Source: Streptomyces torulosus
GTDB lineage: Bacteria > Actinomycetota > Actinomycetes > Streptomycetales > Streptomycetaceae
Length of the DNA stretch: 32,676 nt
NCBI RefSeq assembly: GCF_001419765.1
Contig: NZ_LIRK01000205.1
Span: 1 to 32,676 of the forward strand
Direction of reading: 5' to 3'
The notes under the pieces were generated by a model. It was not told where the DNA came from and did no database searches. It saw nothing but the letters and a program-made list of their open reading frames with translations. Shown here in pieces: positions 6,650-15,912 of the stretch; the stretch's first letter is position 1, and every line of letters begins with the position of its first letter. The position numbers and the translations under genes are program-made.

Positions 6650-8179
6650 TCAGATGTCCCGGAAGGTCTCGATCTGTGCCCCCACCGTGTTGAGGCGCTC
6701 CGCGAGGTCCTCGTAACCGCGGTTGATGACATAGACGTTGCGGAGGACGGACGTGCCCTCGGCGGCCATCATCGCGAGGAGGACGACCACGGCGGGGCGC
6801 AGGGCCGGCGGGCACATCATCTCCGCGGCGCGCCAGCGGGTCGGGCCCTCGACGAGCACCCGGTGCGGGTCGAGCAGTTGGAGGCGGCCACCGAGGCGGT
6901 TGAGGTCGGTGAGGTAGATCGCCCGGTTGTCGTACACCCAGTCGTGGATGAGGGTCTTGCCCTGGGCGACGGCGGCGATCGCCGCGAAGAACGGGACGTT
7001 GTCGATGTTCAGGCCGGGGAACGGCATCGGGTGGATCTTGTCGATCGGCGCCTGGAGCTTCGAGGGCCTGACCGTGAGGTCCACCAGACGCGTACGGCCG
7101 TTGTCGGCGAAGTACTCCGTCGTGCGGTCGTGGTCGAGGCCCATCTCCTCCAGGACTGCCAGCTCGATCTCCAGGAACTCGATCGGCACCCGGCGCACCG
7201 TCAGCTCCGACTCGGTGACGACCGCCGCGGCGAGCAGGCTCATCGCCTCGACCGGGTCCTCGGAGGGGGAGTAGTCGACGTCCGCGTCGATGTGCGGCAC
7301 ACCGTGCACCGTGAGCGTGGTCGTGCCGATGCCCTCGACCCGGACGCCGAGCGCCTCCAGGAAGAAGCACAGGTCCTGGACCATGTAGTTGGACGAGGCG
7401 TTGCGGATGACGGTCACACCGTTGTGGCGGGCCGCGGCGAGCAGCGCGTTCTCGGTCACCGTGTCGCCGCGCTCGGTCAGCACGATCGGGCGGCCCGGCG
7501 TCACGGACCGGTCCACCTCGGCGTGGTAGAGGCCCTCGGTCGCGGTGATGTCCAGCCCGAACCGGCGCAGCGCGATCATGTGCGGCTCGACGGTCCGCGT
7601 ACCGAGGTCGCAACCGCCCGCGTACGGCAGCTTGAAGTGGTCCATGCGGTGCAGCAGCGGGCCGAGGAACATGATGATCGACCGGGTGCGGCGAGCCGCC
7701 TCCGCGTCGATCGCCGCCAGGTCCAGCTCGGCCGGGGGCACGATCTCCAGGTCGACGCCGTCGTTGATCCAGCGGGTGCGGACGCCGATGGAGCCGAGCA
7801 CCTCCAGCAGGCGGTACACCTCCTCGATCCGGGCCACCCGGCGCAGCACCGTGCGCCCCTTGTTCAACAGGGAGGCGCACAGCAGTGCGACACACGCGTT
7901 CTTGCTGGTCTTCACGTCGATCGAGCCGGATAGCCGGCGCCCGCCGACCACCCGCAGATGCATCGGACCCGCGTACCCCAGCGAGACGATCTCACTGTCC
8001 AGGGCCTCACCGATGCGAGCGATCATCTCAAGGCTGATGTTCTGGTTGCCGCGCTCGATACGGTTCACCGCGCTCTGACTCGTCCCCAGAGCCTCCGCCA
8101 ACTGCGACTGTGTCCAGCCACGATGCTGCCGGGCGTCACGGATGAGCCTGCCGATGCGTACGAGGTAGTCGTCGGTCAT
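6650..8179 (-). CDS. murA: MurA-like enolpyruvyl transferase with N-terminal XRE helix-turn-helix
   Basis: A 509-residue fusion. Residues 5-62 form an XRE-type DNA-binding domain (WTQSQLAEALGTSQSAVNRI is the helix-turn-helix). From residue about 72 it is a UDP-N-acetylglucosamine 1-carboxyvinyltransferase, the enzyme that moves enolpyruvate from PEP to UDP-GlcNAc in the first step of peptidoglycan synthesis. Lys93 in TSKNA matches the substrate-binding lysine, and Cys190 in PYAGGCDLGTRTVEPH matches the catalytic, fosfomycin-sensitive cysteine. DPVEAMSLLAAA and ALRPAVVVLLAMMAAEG align with the catalytic aspartate and arginine regions, though these are more divergent than in housekeeping MurA. 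Normal MurA is about 420-450 residues; the extra length is the DNA-binding domain. Start: ATG 8179. It may be a second MurA or a sugar-nucleotide-sensing regulator. Confidence 0.9.
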   Translation of the reverse strand: MTDDYLVRIGRLIRDARQHRGWTQSQLAEALGTSQSAVNRIERGNQNISLEMIARIGEALDSEIVSLGYAGPMHLRVVGGRRLSGSIDVKTSKNACVALLCASLLNKGRTVLRRVARIEEVYRLLEVLGSIGVRTRWINDGVDLEIVPPAELDLAAIDAEAARRTRSIIMFLGPLLHRMDHFKLPYAGGCDLGTRTVEPHMIALRRFGLDITATEGLYHAEVDRSVTPGRPIVLTERGDTVTENALLAAARHNGVTVIRNASSNYMVQDLCFFLEALGVRVEGIGTTTLTVHGVPHIDADVDYSPSEDPVEAMSLLAAAVVTESELTVRRVPIEFLEIELAVLEEMGLDHDRTTEYFADNGRTRLVDLTVRPSKLQAPIDKIHPMPFPGLNIDNVPFFAAIAAVAQGKTLIHDWVYDNRAIYLTDLNRLGGRLQLLDPHRVLVEGPTRWRAAEMMCPPALRPAVVVLLAMMAAEGTSVLRNVYVINRGYEDLAERLNTVGAQIETFRDI

Positions 8180-8190
8180 GTGGTGAGGCT

Positions 8191-8206
8191 ATCTCAGATA
8201 TGAGAT
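8191..8206. promoter_or_regulatory. Inverted repeat in front of the XRE-MurA gene
   Basis: ATCTCA-GATA-TGAGAT is a 6-bp inverted repeat with a 4-base centre, 12 bases upstream of the start codon at 8179. Small XRE regulators bind sites of this size and often repress their own promoter. Self-regulation is inferred. Confidence 0.5.
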
Positions 8207-8307
8207 GCGCATGGCGTCCGGGTGGGCCGTCCGGGTGGGAGGACGACCGGTGGCGCCCGTACTCCCGTGTGAGGGATGCCACTTCTCCCCGGAGGAGTAA
8301 CGGAAGT

Positions 8308-8400
8308 GTGCTCCGAACGGCGATTGAGGGTGCGGACGTCGCACGGGCTGAGCCCGGCCGCGATGCCGTGACGGTCCTCGACGCCAGGAGTCCACCATGA
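8308..8400 (+). CDS. Possible 30-residue upstream ORF coupled to the next gene
   Basis: A GTG at 8308 lies ten bases after a GGAGGAG site (8291-8297). The frame reads VLRTAIEGADVARAEPGRDA and ends VTVLDARSPP, with its TGA (8398-8400) overlapping the ATG of the following gene as ATGA. A second GTG at 8306 opens another 21-codon frame, so the reading is not unique. It could be a leader that couples translation to the membrane-protein gene, or chance. Confidence 0.3.
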   Translation: MLRTAIEGADVARAEPGRDAVTVLDARSPP

Positions 8401-8702
8401 CGAACCTCCCGTCCCGCCCCGCCGGAACGCGGCCTTCCAAAGCCGAACTCGCCGAGATGGCAGCCCGTTTGGACCGCATGGACCAGCGGATGGAGAGCGG
8501 CTGCGCCACCGCCGCCGGGCTGTTCGCGGTCGGCGGCACCGGGGCGCTGGCGTCCGCGGTCCACCAGTACGCGGTGGTCCACGACGGTTCCATGGCCTCC
8601 GCGGGGGTGGCGCTGGCGACGGCGCTCTTCGTGGCCGCGACCCGCCTCGCGCGCCGCGTACGCGCCTCCCGGCGCGCCCGAGTGCGCCGCTCGGTGGGGT
8701 GA
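8397..8702 (+). CDS. Small hypothetical membrane protein
   Basis: A 101-residue protein of unknown family. Residues 14-40 (PSKAELAEMAARLDRMDQRM and on) look like a short helical or coiled-coil segment. Two hydrophobic helices follow, at about 40-55 (ATAAGLFAVGGTGALASAV) and 67-83 (ASAGVALATALFVAATRL), and the C-terminus is very basic (RRVRASRRARVRRS), so the tail is likely cytoplasmic. Start: ATG 8397 with AGGAG six bases upstream. It precedes a sigma-factor-like gene by 133 bases, including a small GC hairpin at 8727-8740, so co-transcription is uncertain. Confidence 0.65.
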   Translation: MTNLPSRPAGTRPSKAELAEMAARLDRMDQRMESGCATAAGLFAVGGTGALASAVHQYAVVHDGSMASAGVALATALFVAATRLARRVRASRRARVRRSVG

Positions 8703-8835
8703 ACTTCCCTTGACGCGAAGCGAGTTGCCCCCTGCGGGGCGGCATTCGGCGCCGGGCGTAAAGACAACCGTCCGGCTGTCCCGATTCCCCAGTGAAACGA
8801 CCCGCAGCACAAGCTCCGCAACACCAGGAGGAAGT

Positions 8836-9702
8836 ATGACCGGACTGGTACCCGAGCCGGTGGACGGGGTCCCGTGCGAGACCACGCCGCCGGCCGCCCC
8901 GGTACCGGGTCCACAGCGGCGCGGCGAGACCGGGACGGACACCGGTCCGGCGGCGGACGACGGCGACGTGCCGAGTCCCGTGGCGGCGCGTGACGACGTG
9001 GCGGCGCTGGTCGGGGTCGCCGCCCCGGACGCCGTCGTGGTGCCGCCGCCCGCCGCCGTGCCACCCACCGCCGTGCCGCCCACCGCGCCACCCGCCGCCG
9101 TGCCGCCCACCGCCGTGCCGCCCACCGCGCCGCCCACCGCCGTGCCGGACCCCCGTACGGAGCCGGGCGCCGGCCCGGCGCGGTCCCTCACCCCCGAACA
9201 GGGGTTGATGCTGGAGGCGGAGGGCTTCGCGTACGCCGTGGCGCGGGGCGTCGGCGCGCCGGACGCCCGCTACTTCGCCAAAGTGGCGAGCCGCGCGGCG
9301 GTCACCCGCGTGCCGCCGCGCGCGGAGAAGACCGCCATCGGCTACACCATCCGCGCCGTACGCAACCAGATCGCCGACCTGCGGCGCACCCATCCGCGCG
9401 AGGTCCCCGTCGAACGGTTCCCCGACCGCGCCACCGGTGACACGACCGCGGAGCAGGTCATCCGCCGCGACGAGGTCCGCCGCGCGCTCCGCATGGTCAG
9501 GGAGCTGTTGACGGAACGCCAGTTCGAGGTGTGCTGGCTGCGCCGGGTCAAGGAGATGACGCTCGACGAGACCGCCGACATCCTCGGCATCCGTCCGGGC
9601 ACGGTCGCGGCCACCCTCAACAAGGCGGAACGGAAGATCGGACGGCACCTGGCACGCCAGGGTGCCCGGGCCCCGGGGAGGCAGCGGCGCCACCGCGGGT
9701 AG
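8836..9702 (+). CDS. Sigma-70 family (ECF-like) RNA polymerase sigma factor with Pro-repeat N-terminus
   Basis: A 288-residue protein starting at ATG 8836 behind AGGAGGAAG; upstream in-frame starts lack such a site. Residues 1 to about 118 are disordered and Pro/Ala-rich, with two 14-residue copies of AAVPPTAVPPTAPP. The rest is a compact sigma factor. Residues about 120-190 replace region 2 (EGFAYAVARGVGAPDARYFA, then KTAIGYTIRAVRNQIADLRR). Region 4 is clear: LTERQFEVCWLRRVKEMTLD followed by ETADILGIRPGTVAATLNKA, the helix-turn-helix that reads the -35 element. No anti-sigma gene with a recognisable zinc motif is adjacent; the neighbours are two small membrane proteins. Its target promoters cannot be told from the sequence. 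Region 2 is weak, so a non-sigma regulator with a sigma-type helix-turn-helix remains possible. Confidence 0.8.
   Translation: MTGLVPEPVDGVPCETTPPAAPVPGPQRRGETGTDTGPAADDGDVPSPVAARDDVAALVGVAAPDAVVVPPPAAVPPTAVPPTAPPAAVPPTAVPPTAPPTAVPDPRTEPGAGPARSLTPEQGLMLEAEGFAYAVARGVGAPDARYFAKVASRAAVTRVPPRAEKTAIGYTIRAVRNQIADLRRTHPREVPVERFPDRATGDTTAEQVIRRDEVRRALRMVRELLTERQFEVCWLRRVKEMTLDETADILGIRPGTVAATLNKAERKIGRHLARQGARAPGRQRRHRG
9052..9150 (+). repeat. 42-bp tandem repeat coding for a proline-rich linker
   Basis: Two near-identical 42-bp units (9052-9093 and 9094-9135) plus a partial third encode the AAVPPTAVPPTAPP peptide repeat. Such repeats change copy number easily. Confidence 0.85.
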
Positions 9703-9710
9703 CGCGCGTA

Positions 9711-9791
9711 CGGGGATCACGGATTCCGGTGGTCTTCGCCCGGACGGGCCCGGGCCCGAGCCGCGGAGGCGACCAGAGACCGTGATCCCCG
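9711..9791. repeat. 12-bp inverted repeat with 57-base spacer
   Basis: CGGGGATCACGG (9711-9722) and CCGTGATCCCCG (9780-9791) are exact inverted copies just after the sigma-like gene. The spacer is itself GC-rich and contains a CCCGGGCCCG-type stretch. It may fold into a long-stem terminator or be a binding site; the sequence alone does not decide. Confidence 0.6.
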
Positions 9792-9846
9792 GGCGGGCCT
9801 TACCCGGGCCCTGGCAAGCCCAACGATCGGGGGAAAAGGGGTTCGA

Positions 9847-10386
9847 ATGGATGAATCGGAGAACGAGGCCATGACGGCGCTCGTCGGCCAGCTGAAGGAG
9901 GCCGACGCCGAACTGGTGGCCTATCACCTGGCCGACGGCGTACCGGACGAGGAACGCGTCGTCCACCACCGCGTCGACGCCGTGGGCGGCGAAGGGGTCC
10001 TTCGTACGGTCGGTGCCGCCACGGGCCGTCGCGCGGGTCCGGCGGTCGCGGAACGCGACGGCACGCCCGCGGAACGAAGGTCCGGTGCGGGCGGCGGCGA
10101 GGACACGAAGGGGGGCCAGGCACACATCGGGGGAGTGCGGGTGGCTCGCCATCTCGTGACCCTGGCCGGCGCGATGGGGGCGGTCGCCGTCGCGGCCGCG
10201 CCCGCCCCGTGGACCGTGGTCCTCGGCGTGGTCGTCATCGCGGTCGCCTTCCTCGGTGTGCCGTTGGCGGCGCTGCTGCACGGGCGCCGTGAGCACGACG
10301 CGAGGCGCCGTGCGGGGCTGGACCTCATGGCGGGAGGGGCGGCCGCGGTCATCGTCGCCGCGTGGGCCGCCGGCCAGCGCAAATAA
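9847..10386 (+). CDS. Hypothetical membrane protein
   Basis: A 179-residue protein of unknown family. The first 95 residues are soluble and charged (TALVGQLKEADAELVAYHLA, then an Arg/Gly-rich linker). Residues about 98-115, 119-142 and 158-175 are hydrophobic helices (VTLAGAMGAVAVAAAPAP; WTVVLGVVVIAVAFLGVPLA; LMAGGAAAVIVAAWAAG), with HGRREHDARRRAG as the basic loop between the second and third. Start: ATG 9847 after an AAAGGGG site; an in-frame ATG at 9871 is an alternative. It follows the sigma-like gene after 144 bases. Membrane proteins beside sigma genes are sometimes their sensors, but nothing here proves that. Confidence 0.65.
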   Translation: MDESENEAMTALVGQLKEADAELVAYHLADGVPDEERVVHHRVDAVGGEGVLRTVGAATGRRAGPAVAERDGTPAERRSGAGGGEDTKGGQAHIGGVRVARHLVTLAGAMGAVAVAAAPAPWTVVLGVVVIAVAFLGVPLAALLHGRREHDARRRAGLDLMAGGAAAVIVAAWAAGQRK

Positions 10387-10387
10387 G

Positions 10388-10408
10388 GTGCCGCGAAGAG
10401 GGCGGCAC
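10388..10408 (+). terminator. Short GC hairpin after the membrane-protein gene
   Basis: GTGCCGC (10388-10394) pairs with GCGGCAC (10402-10408) around GAAGAGG, starting two bases after the TAA stop. A probable terminator, weaker than the hairpin at 10511-10539. Confidence 0.55.
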
Positions 10409-10510
10409 GGCACGGGCAGGGCCCCACACGGGGGAGGGGACGCTGCCCGGTCCCGCCGCCCTCACGCATGCGCACCCGAGGCGCACCAAGGGGAACGGCC
10501 GAAGCGCGAG

Positions 10511-10539
10511 GGGGCCCGGCGAGGTGAACTCGCCGGGCC
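10511..10539. terminator. Perfect 12-bp stem-loop, probably bidirectional terminator
   Basis: GGGCCCGGCGAG (10511-10522) and CTCGCCGGGCCC (10528-10539) enclose GTGAA. It lies between a plus-strand gene (ending 10386) and a minus-strand gene (ending 10737) and could stop both transcripts. The rest of 10409-10736 holds no supported gene; 10591-10620 contains three near-copies of CCAGGCCGCA. Confidence 0.75.
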
Positions 10540-10590
10540 CGGCGCGACCGACGGGGCGGTCGGCAGAGGCGGACACGGGGGAACGGCGCA

Positions 10591-10620
10591 CCTGGCCGCA
10601 CCAGGCCGCACCAGGCCGCA
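10591..10620 (+). repeat. 10-bp tandem repeat, three copies
   Basis: CCTGGCCGCA, CCAGGCCGCA and CCAGGCCGCA follow each other directly, and a diverged fourth (CCGGGCCTGC) comes next. It is noncoding as far as I can see. Confidence 0.7.
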
Positions 10621-10736
10621 CCGGGCCTGCCCAGGCGAAGGGTCAGGCCGAGCGATGACTCTGGCCGCTCGCGACGGACGACGGGTCGGACCTGTGAGGG
10701 TGCGGCGCAGCTCTCGCGACCGCCGTCCCTCCCCGT

Positions 10737-10940
10737 TCACCCCCGGCGTGACCGGGTCGAGCGTGTGCGGCGCCAGCCGAAGGGGCCGGGCAGGTCCATG
10801 GAGGTCGTTCGGCGTCCCGTGCTGCTGCGGGTATGGCGTGGCCCGTGGTCGCCACCGGTGGTGATGGACCACGAGCGCTTGTTGATGTTCAGGCGCACGC
10901 CCGGCAGGATCCGGAAGCTCTTGCGAAAGGTGAGCGGCAT
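10737..10940 (-). CDS. Small DUF4236 protein
   Basis: A 67-residue basic protein starting MPLTFRKSFRILPGVRLNIN and continuing KRSWSITTGGDHGPRHTRSS, then TGRRTTSMDLPGPFGWRRTR. This matches DUF4236, a family of short proteins found across bacteria with a conserved RKSFRI-PGVRLN-SK-G-S start. Start: ATG 10940 with GGGGAGG eight bases upstream. The role of the family is unknown. It is the only supported gene between the sigma region and aconitase and faces away from aconitase. Confidence 0.8.
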   Translation of the reverse strand: MPLTFRKSFRILPGVRLNINKRSWSITTGGDHGPRHTRSSTGRRTTSMDLPGPFGWRRTRSTRSRRG

Positions 10941-11340
10941 GCAAGCCTCCCCTCGAAGGGTCACTGACGCCTTTCCGGATACCCCGACTCGGCGAACTGA
11001 TGGCCCAACACGCGGAGTTCGCCGGAACACCCGGAACGCACCGTCGCCGCCCGCTCATCCGGTGCCGTTGCCGGCAGCGGACATCACGGCTCGCCCGACT
11101 TCAGAGACACCGCCGCCTGCCGACCGTGGCCCCAGCCGCTGACTGTGCCCCCGCTCGCCACCCGCGGACGCCACCACCTGCCGAGCTCGGACGCGTCTAT
11201 CCCCGACCTCGGACGCGGCCACTCGCCGACTTCAGGCGCGGCCACTTCCGCCCCGGCACACCCGGCAGGCACAGGCCCGCCCCCTCCGTCCGCAGACATT
11301 GGCGCACGCCACATCCGCCCGGGCATGACCTGTCCGCGCC
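10941..11340. other. Long intergenic region upstream of acnA, no gene seen
   Basis: Open frames here are Arg/Pro-rich shadows without ribosome binding sites. The region holds three degenerate 22-23-bp repeats at 11181-11248 (unit near CCGACCTCGGACGCGGCCAC). The minus-strand promoter of the DUF4236 gene must lie just above 10941, but I cannot pick its boxes. Confidence 0.5.
11181..11248 (+). repeat. Three degenerate 22-23-bp tandem repeats
   Basis: Units start at 11181, 11203 and 11226. The second and third share CCGAC-TTC/CTC-GG-CGCGGCCACT with few differences; the first is more diverged. Confidence 0.5.
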
Positions 11341-11353
11341 CATGTACTAGAGT

Positions 11354-11371
11354 TATCTCGACATCGAGATA
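11354..11371. promoter_or_regulatory. 18-bp palindrome upstream of acnA
   Basis: TATCTCGACATCGAGATA is a perfect 8-bp inverted repeat around CA. Its size and A/T-flanked form fit a dimeric regulator such as a MarR-family protein. It lies about 130 bases upstream of the acnA start. The binding protein is not known from this sequence. Confidence 0.6.
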
Positions 11372-11413
11372 TCTGCCGAGGCGCACTGCGGCCGCCACCC
11401 CGGTAAGGGGTAC

Positions 11414-14218
<2,805 letters not shown>

Positions 14219-14237
14219 GCGATCCGGTAGGGCAGTT

Positions 14238-14273
14238 GAGGGCCGCATCCCCGGCGACGGGGGTGCGGCCCTC
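14238..14273 (+). terminator. 15-bp stem-loop after acnA
   Basis: GAGGGCCGCATCCCC (14238-14252) pairs with GGGGGTGCGGCCCTC (14259-14273), with one G-U pair, around GGCGAC. It begins 19 bases after the acnA stop. Confidence 0.85.
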
Positions 14274-14379
14274 CGCCGTGCACCGGGGCGAGCGGCCCTC
14301 CGCCGCGTCCGCCTTCGCCTCCTTGCGCCAACGGTTTACAACCGAACCACTTCGCGCTAGCTTCCGAAGCAGGTGGGGG

Positions 14380-14393
14380 TGGGAGCGCTCCCA
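14380..14393. promoter_or_regulatory. CebR operator (cellobiose-responsive)
   Basis: TGGGAGCGCTCCCA is a perfect match to the palindrome bound by CebR, the LacI-family repressor of cellulose use in Streptomyces. It lies 177 bases upstream of the LPMO gene. The rest of 14274-14569 is a long leader with no other gene seen. Confidence 0.9.
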
Positions 14394-14569
14394 TTCCGAG
14401 CGGCGGACCGGAACCCGCCCCTCGGGGGACCGCTCCCGCCCCGCACCACTCATGTGTACGCACGTACCTGCACTCTCGTCAGGCAACCACCCGCACATCC
14501 GTACATCCGCACGCACGCACCTGCGCACACGCACGTTCCTCAAGGCCGTACACCCAAGGAGCGTTTGTC

Positions 14570-15643
14570 ATGCATGTGACAACACTGCGATTAAGGCTGC
14601 CCAAACGGCACCGCGCGCTGCTGCTCGTCCTGCTGGCCCTCGTGACGACGATCCCGGCGCTCGGCCTGGTCGTCACCGCCGGCAGCGGCAAGGCGGAGGC
14701 GCACGGCACGCCGATGAAGCCCGGCAGCCGTACCTTCCTGTGCTGGCAGGACGGGCTGACCGACAGCGGTGAGATCAAACCGGTCAACCCGGCCTGCCGG
14801 GCGGCACAGCAGACGAGCGGGACGACCCCGTTCTACAACTGGTTCTCGGTGCTCCGCTCGGACGGCGGCGGCCGCACCCGGGGCTTCGTCCCGGACGGCC
14901 AGCTGTGCAGCGGCGGCAACACCAACTTCACCGGGTTCAACACGCCCAGCAGGGACTGGCCGCTGACCCACCTCACCGCCGGCGCGAACGTCGACTTCTC
15001 GTACAACGCGTGGGCGGCGCACCCGGGCTGGTTCTACGTGTACATCACCAAGGACGGCTTCGACCCGACGAAGACGCTCACCTGGAACGACATCGAGGAC
15101 CGGCCGTTCCTGAGCGTCGACCACCCGCCGCTGAACGGCAGCCCGGGCACGGTCGAGGCCAACTACTCCTGGCGGGGCCAGCTCCCCGCGAACAAGTCGG
15201 GCCGCCACATCATCTACATGGTCTGGCAGCGCTCTGACAGCCAGGAGACCTTCTACTCCTGCTCCGACGTCGTCTTCGACGGCGGCAACGGCGAGGTGAC
15301 CGGCATCAAGGAGCCCGGCAACCCCACCGAGCCGGTGCCGGGCCAGTGCTCCGCGACCCGCCGTACGACGGGCACGTGGAGCGGCGGCTACCAGTCCGAG
15401 GTCGTCGTCAAGAACACCGGTGACGTGCCGATGCTCGGCTGGATGGTCGACTGGACCCTGCCGAGCGGCCAGCGGGTGGACAGCCTCTGGAGCGGCAGCG
15501 CCACCTACAGCGGACAGAACGTGATGGTCCACAACGCCAACTGGAACGGCTCGTTGGCCCCCGGCGCGACGGCGACCTTCGGGTACGTGGTCCAAGGGCC
15601 GGGAGGTGATTCCAGTACGACTTTGCCCTGCCGGGTGGGCTAG
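14570..15643 (+). CDS. Secreted AA10 lytic polysaccharide monooxygenase with CBM2
   Basis: A 357-residue exported enzyme. Residues 1-44 are a signal peptide ending A-E-A, so the mature protein begins with His45, which forms the copper histidine brace. The AA10 domain (about 45-237) has HGTPMKPGSRTFLC, FYNWFSVLRSDGGGRTRGF, the second copper histidine in NAWAAHPGWFYVYITKDGF, and the closing WQRSDSQETFYSCSDVVFDG. After a Pro/Glu linker, residues about 258-355 are a CBM2 cellulose-binding module with WSGGYQSEVVVKN, GWMVDWTLPSGQ and NWNGSLAPGATATFGYVVQG. It cuts crystalline polysaccharide by oxidation; the sequence style and the CebR box point to cellulose rather than chitin. Start: ATG with AAGGAG eight bases upstream. 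Confidence 0.95.
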   Translation: MHVTTLRLRLPKRHRALLLVLLALVTTIPALGLVVTAGSGKAEAHGTPMKPGSRTFLCWQDGLTDSGEIKPVNPACRAAQQTSGTTPFYNWFSVLRSDGGGRTRGFVPDGQLCSGGNTNFTGFNTPSRDWPLTHLTAGANVDFSYNAWAAHPGWFYVYITKDGFDPTKTLTWNDIEDRPFLSVDHPPLNGSPGTVEANYSWRGQLPANKSGRHIIYMVWQRSDSQETFYSCSDVVFDGGNGEVTGIKEPGNPTEPVPGQCSATRRTTGTWSGGYQSEVVVKNTGDVPMLGWMVDWTLPSGQRVDSLWSGSATYSGQNVMVHNANWNGSLAPGATATFGYVVQGPGGDSSTTLPCRVG

Positions 15644-15680
15644 GAGCTGAGCGCTCCACGAAGGCCCTGAGGTGCTCGGG

Positions 15681-15719
15681 CGGACCGGGTGGGCGGGCGG
15701 TGCGTGCCCACCCGGTCCG
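15681..15719 (+). terminator. Stem-loop after the LPMO gene
   Basis: GGACCGGGTGGGC (15682-15694) pairs with GCCCACCCGGTCC (15706-15718), extended by one more pair, 38 bases after the stop codon. Confidence 0.85.
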
Positions 15720-15791
15720 TGAGCCGAGCCGGTACGGGGGAAACCGGCTCGGGGGAGGAATGGCTCGGGCGACCGTCGACGACAAGGAATA

Positions 15792-15803
15792 GACAACGTT
15801 GTC
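15792..15803. promoter_or_regulatory. LacI-like palindrome, copy 1 (3' of GH92)
   Basis: GACAACGTTGTC is a perfect 12-bp palindrome of the kind bound by LacI-family repressors. It lies between two terminators and 110 bases past the end of the GH92 gene, with no gene starting nearby. An identical copy sits upstream of the GH92 start (19781-19792). Confidence 0.7.
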
Positions 15804-15804
15804 G

Positions 15805-15820
15805 AGTGGTCTATACAAGA
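15805..15820. promoter_or_regulatory. DasR-like (dre) half-conserved site
   Basis: AGTGGTCTATACAAGA agrees with the dre consensus ASTGGTCTAGACCAST at 12 of 16 positions; the left half is perfect and the right half is poor. It begins one base after the palindrome at 15792-15803. Confidence 0.35.
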
Positions 15821-15857
15821 CTCTATCTCCTCAACGTCCCACACCGTCAAATCAGTT

Positions 15858-15882
15858 GGGGCCCGACGAGCCGCCGGGCCCC
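15858..15882 (-). terminator. Stem-loop after the GH92 gene
   Basis: GGGGCCCG (15858-15865) pairs with CGGGCCCC (15875-15882) around a 9-base loop, 30 bases beyond the GH92 stop on the minus strand. Confidence 0.7.
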
Positions 15883-15912
15883 CTGGTGTTCACCGTGTTC
15901 GAGAGCTCGATG

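Noticed and set aside
10643..11398. Several overlapping ORFs on both strands besides DUF4236
   Set aside because: Arg/Pro-rich translations without ribosome binding sites or known families.
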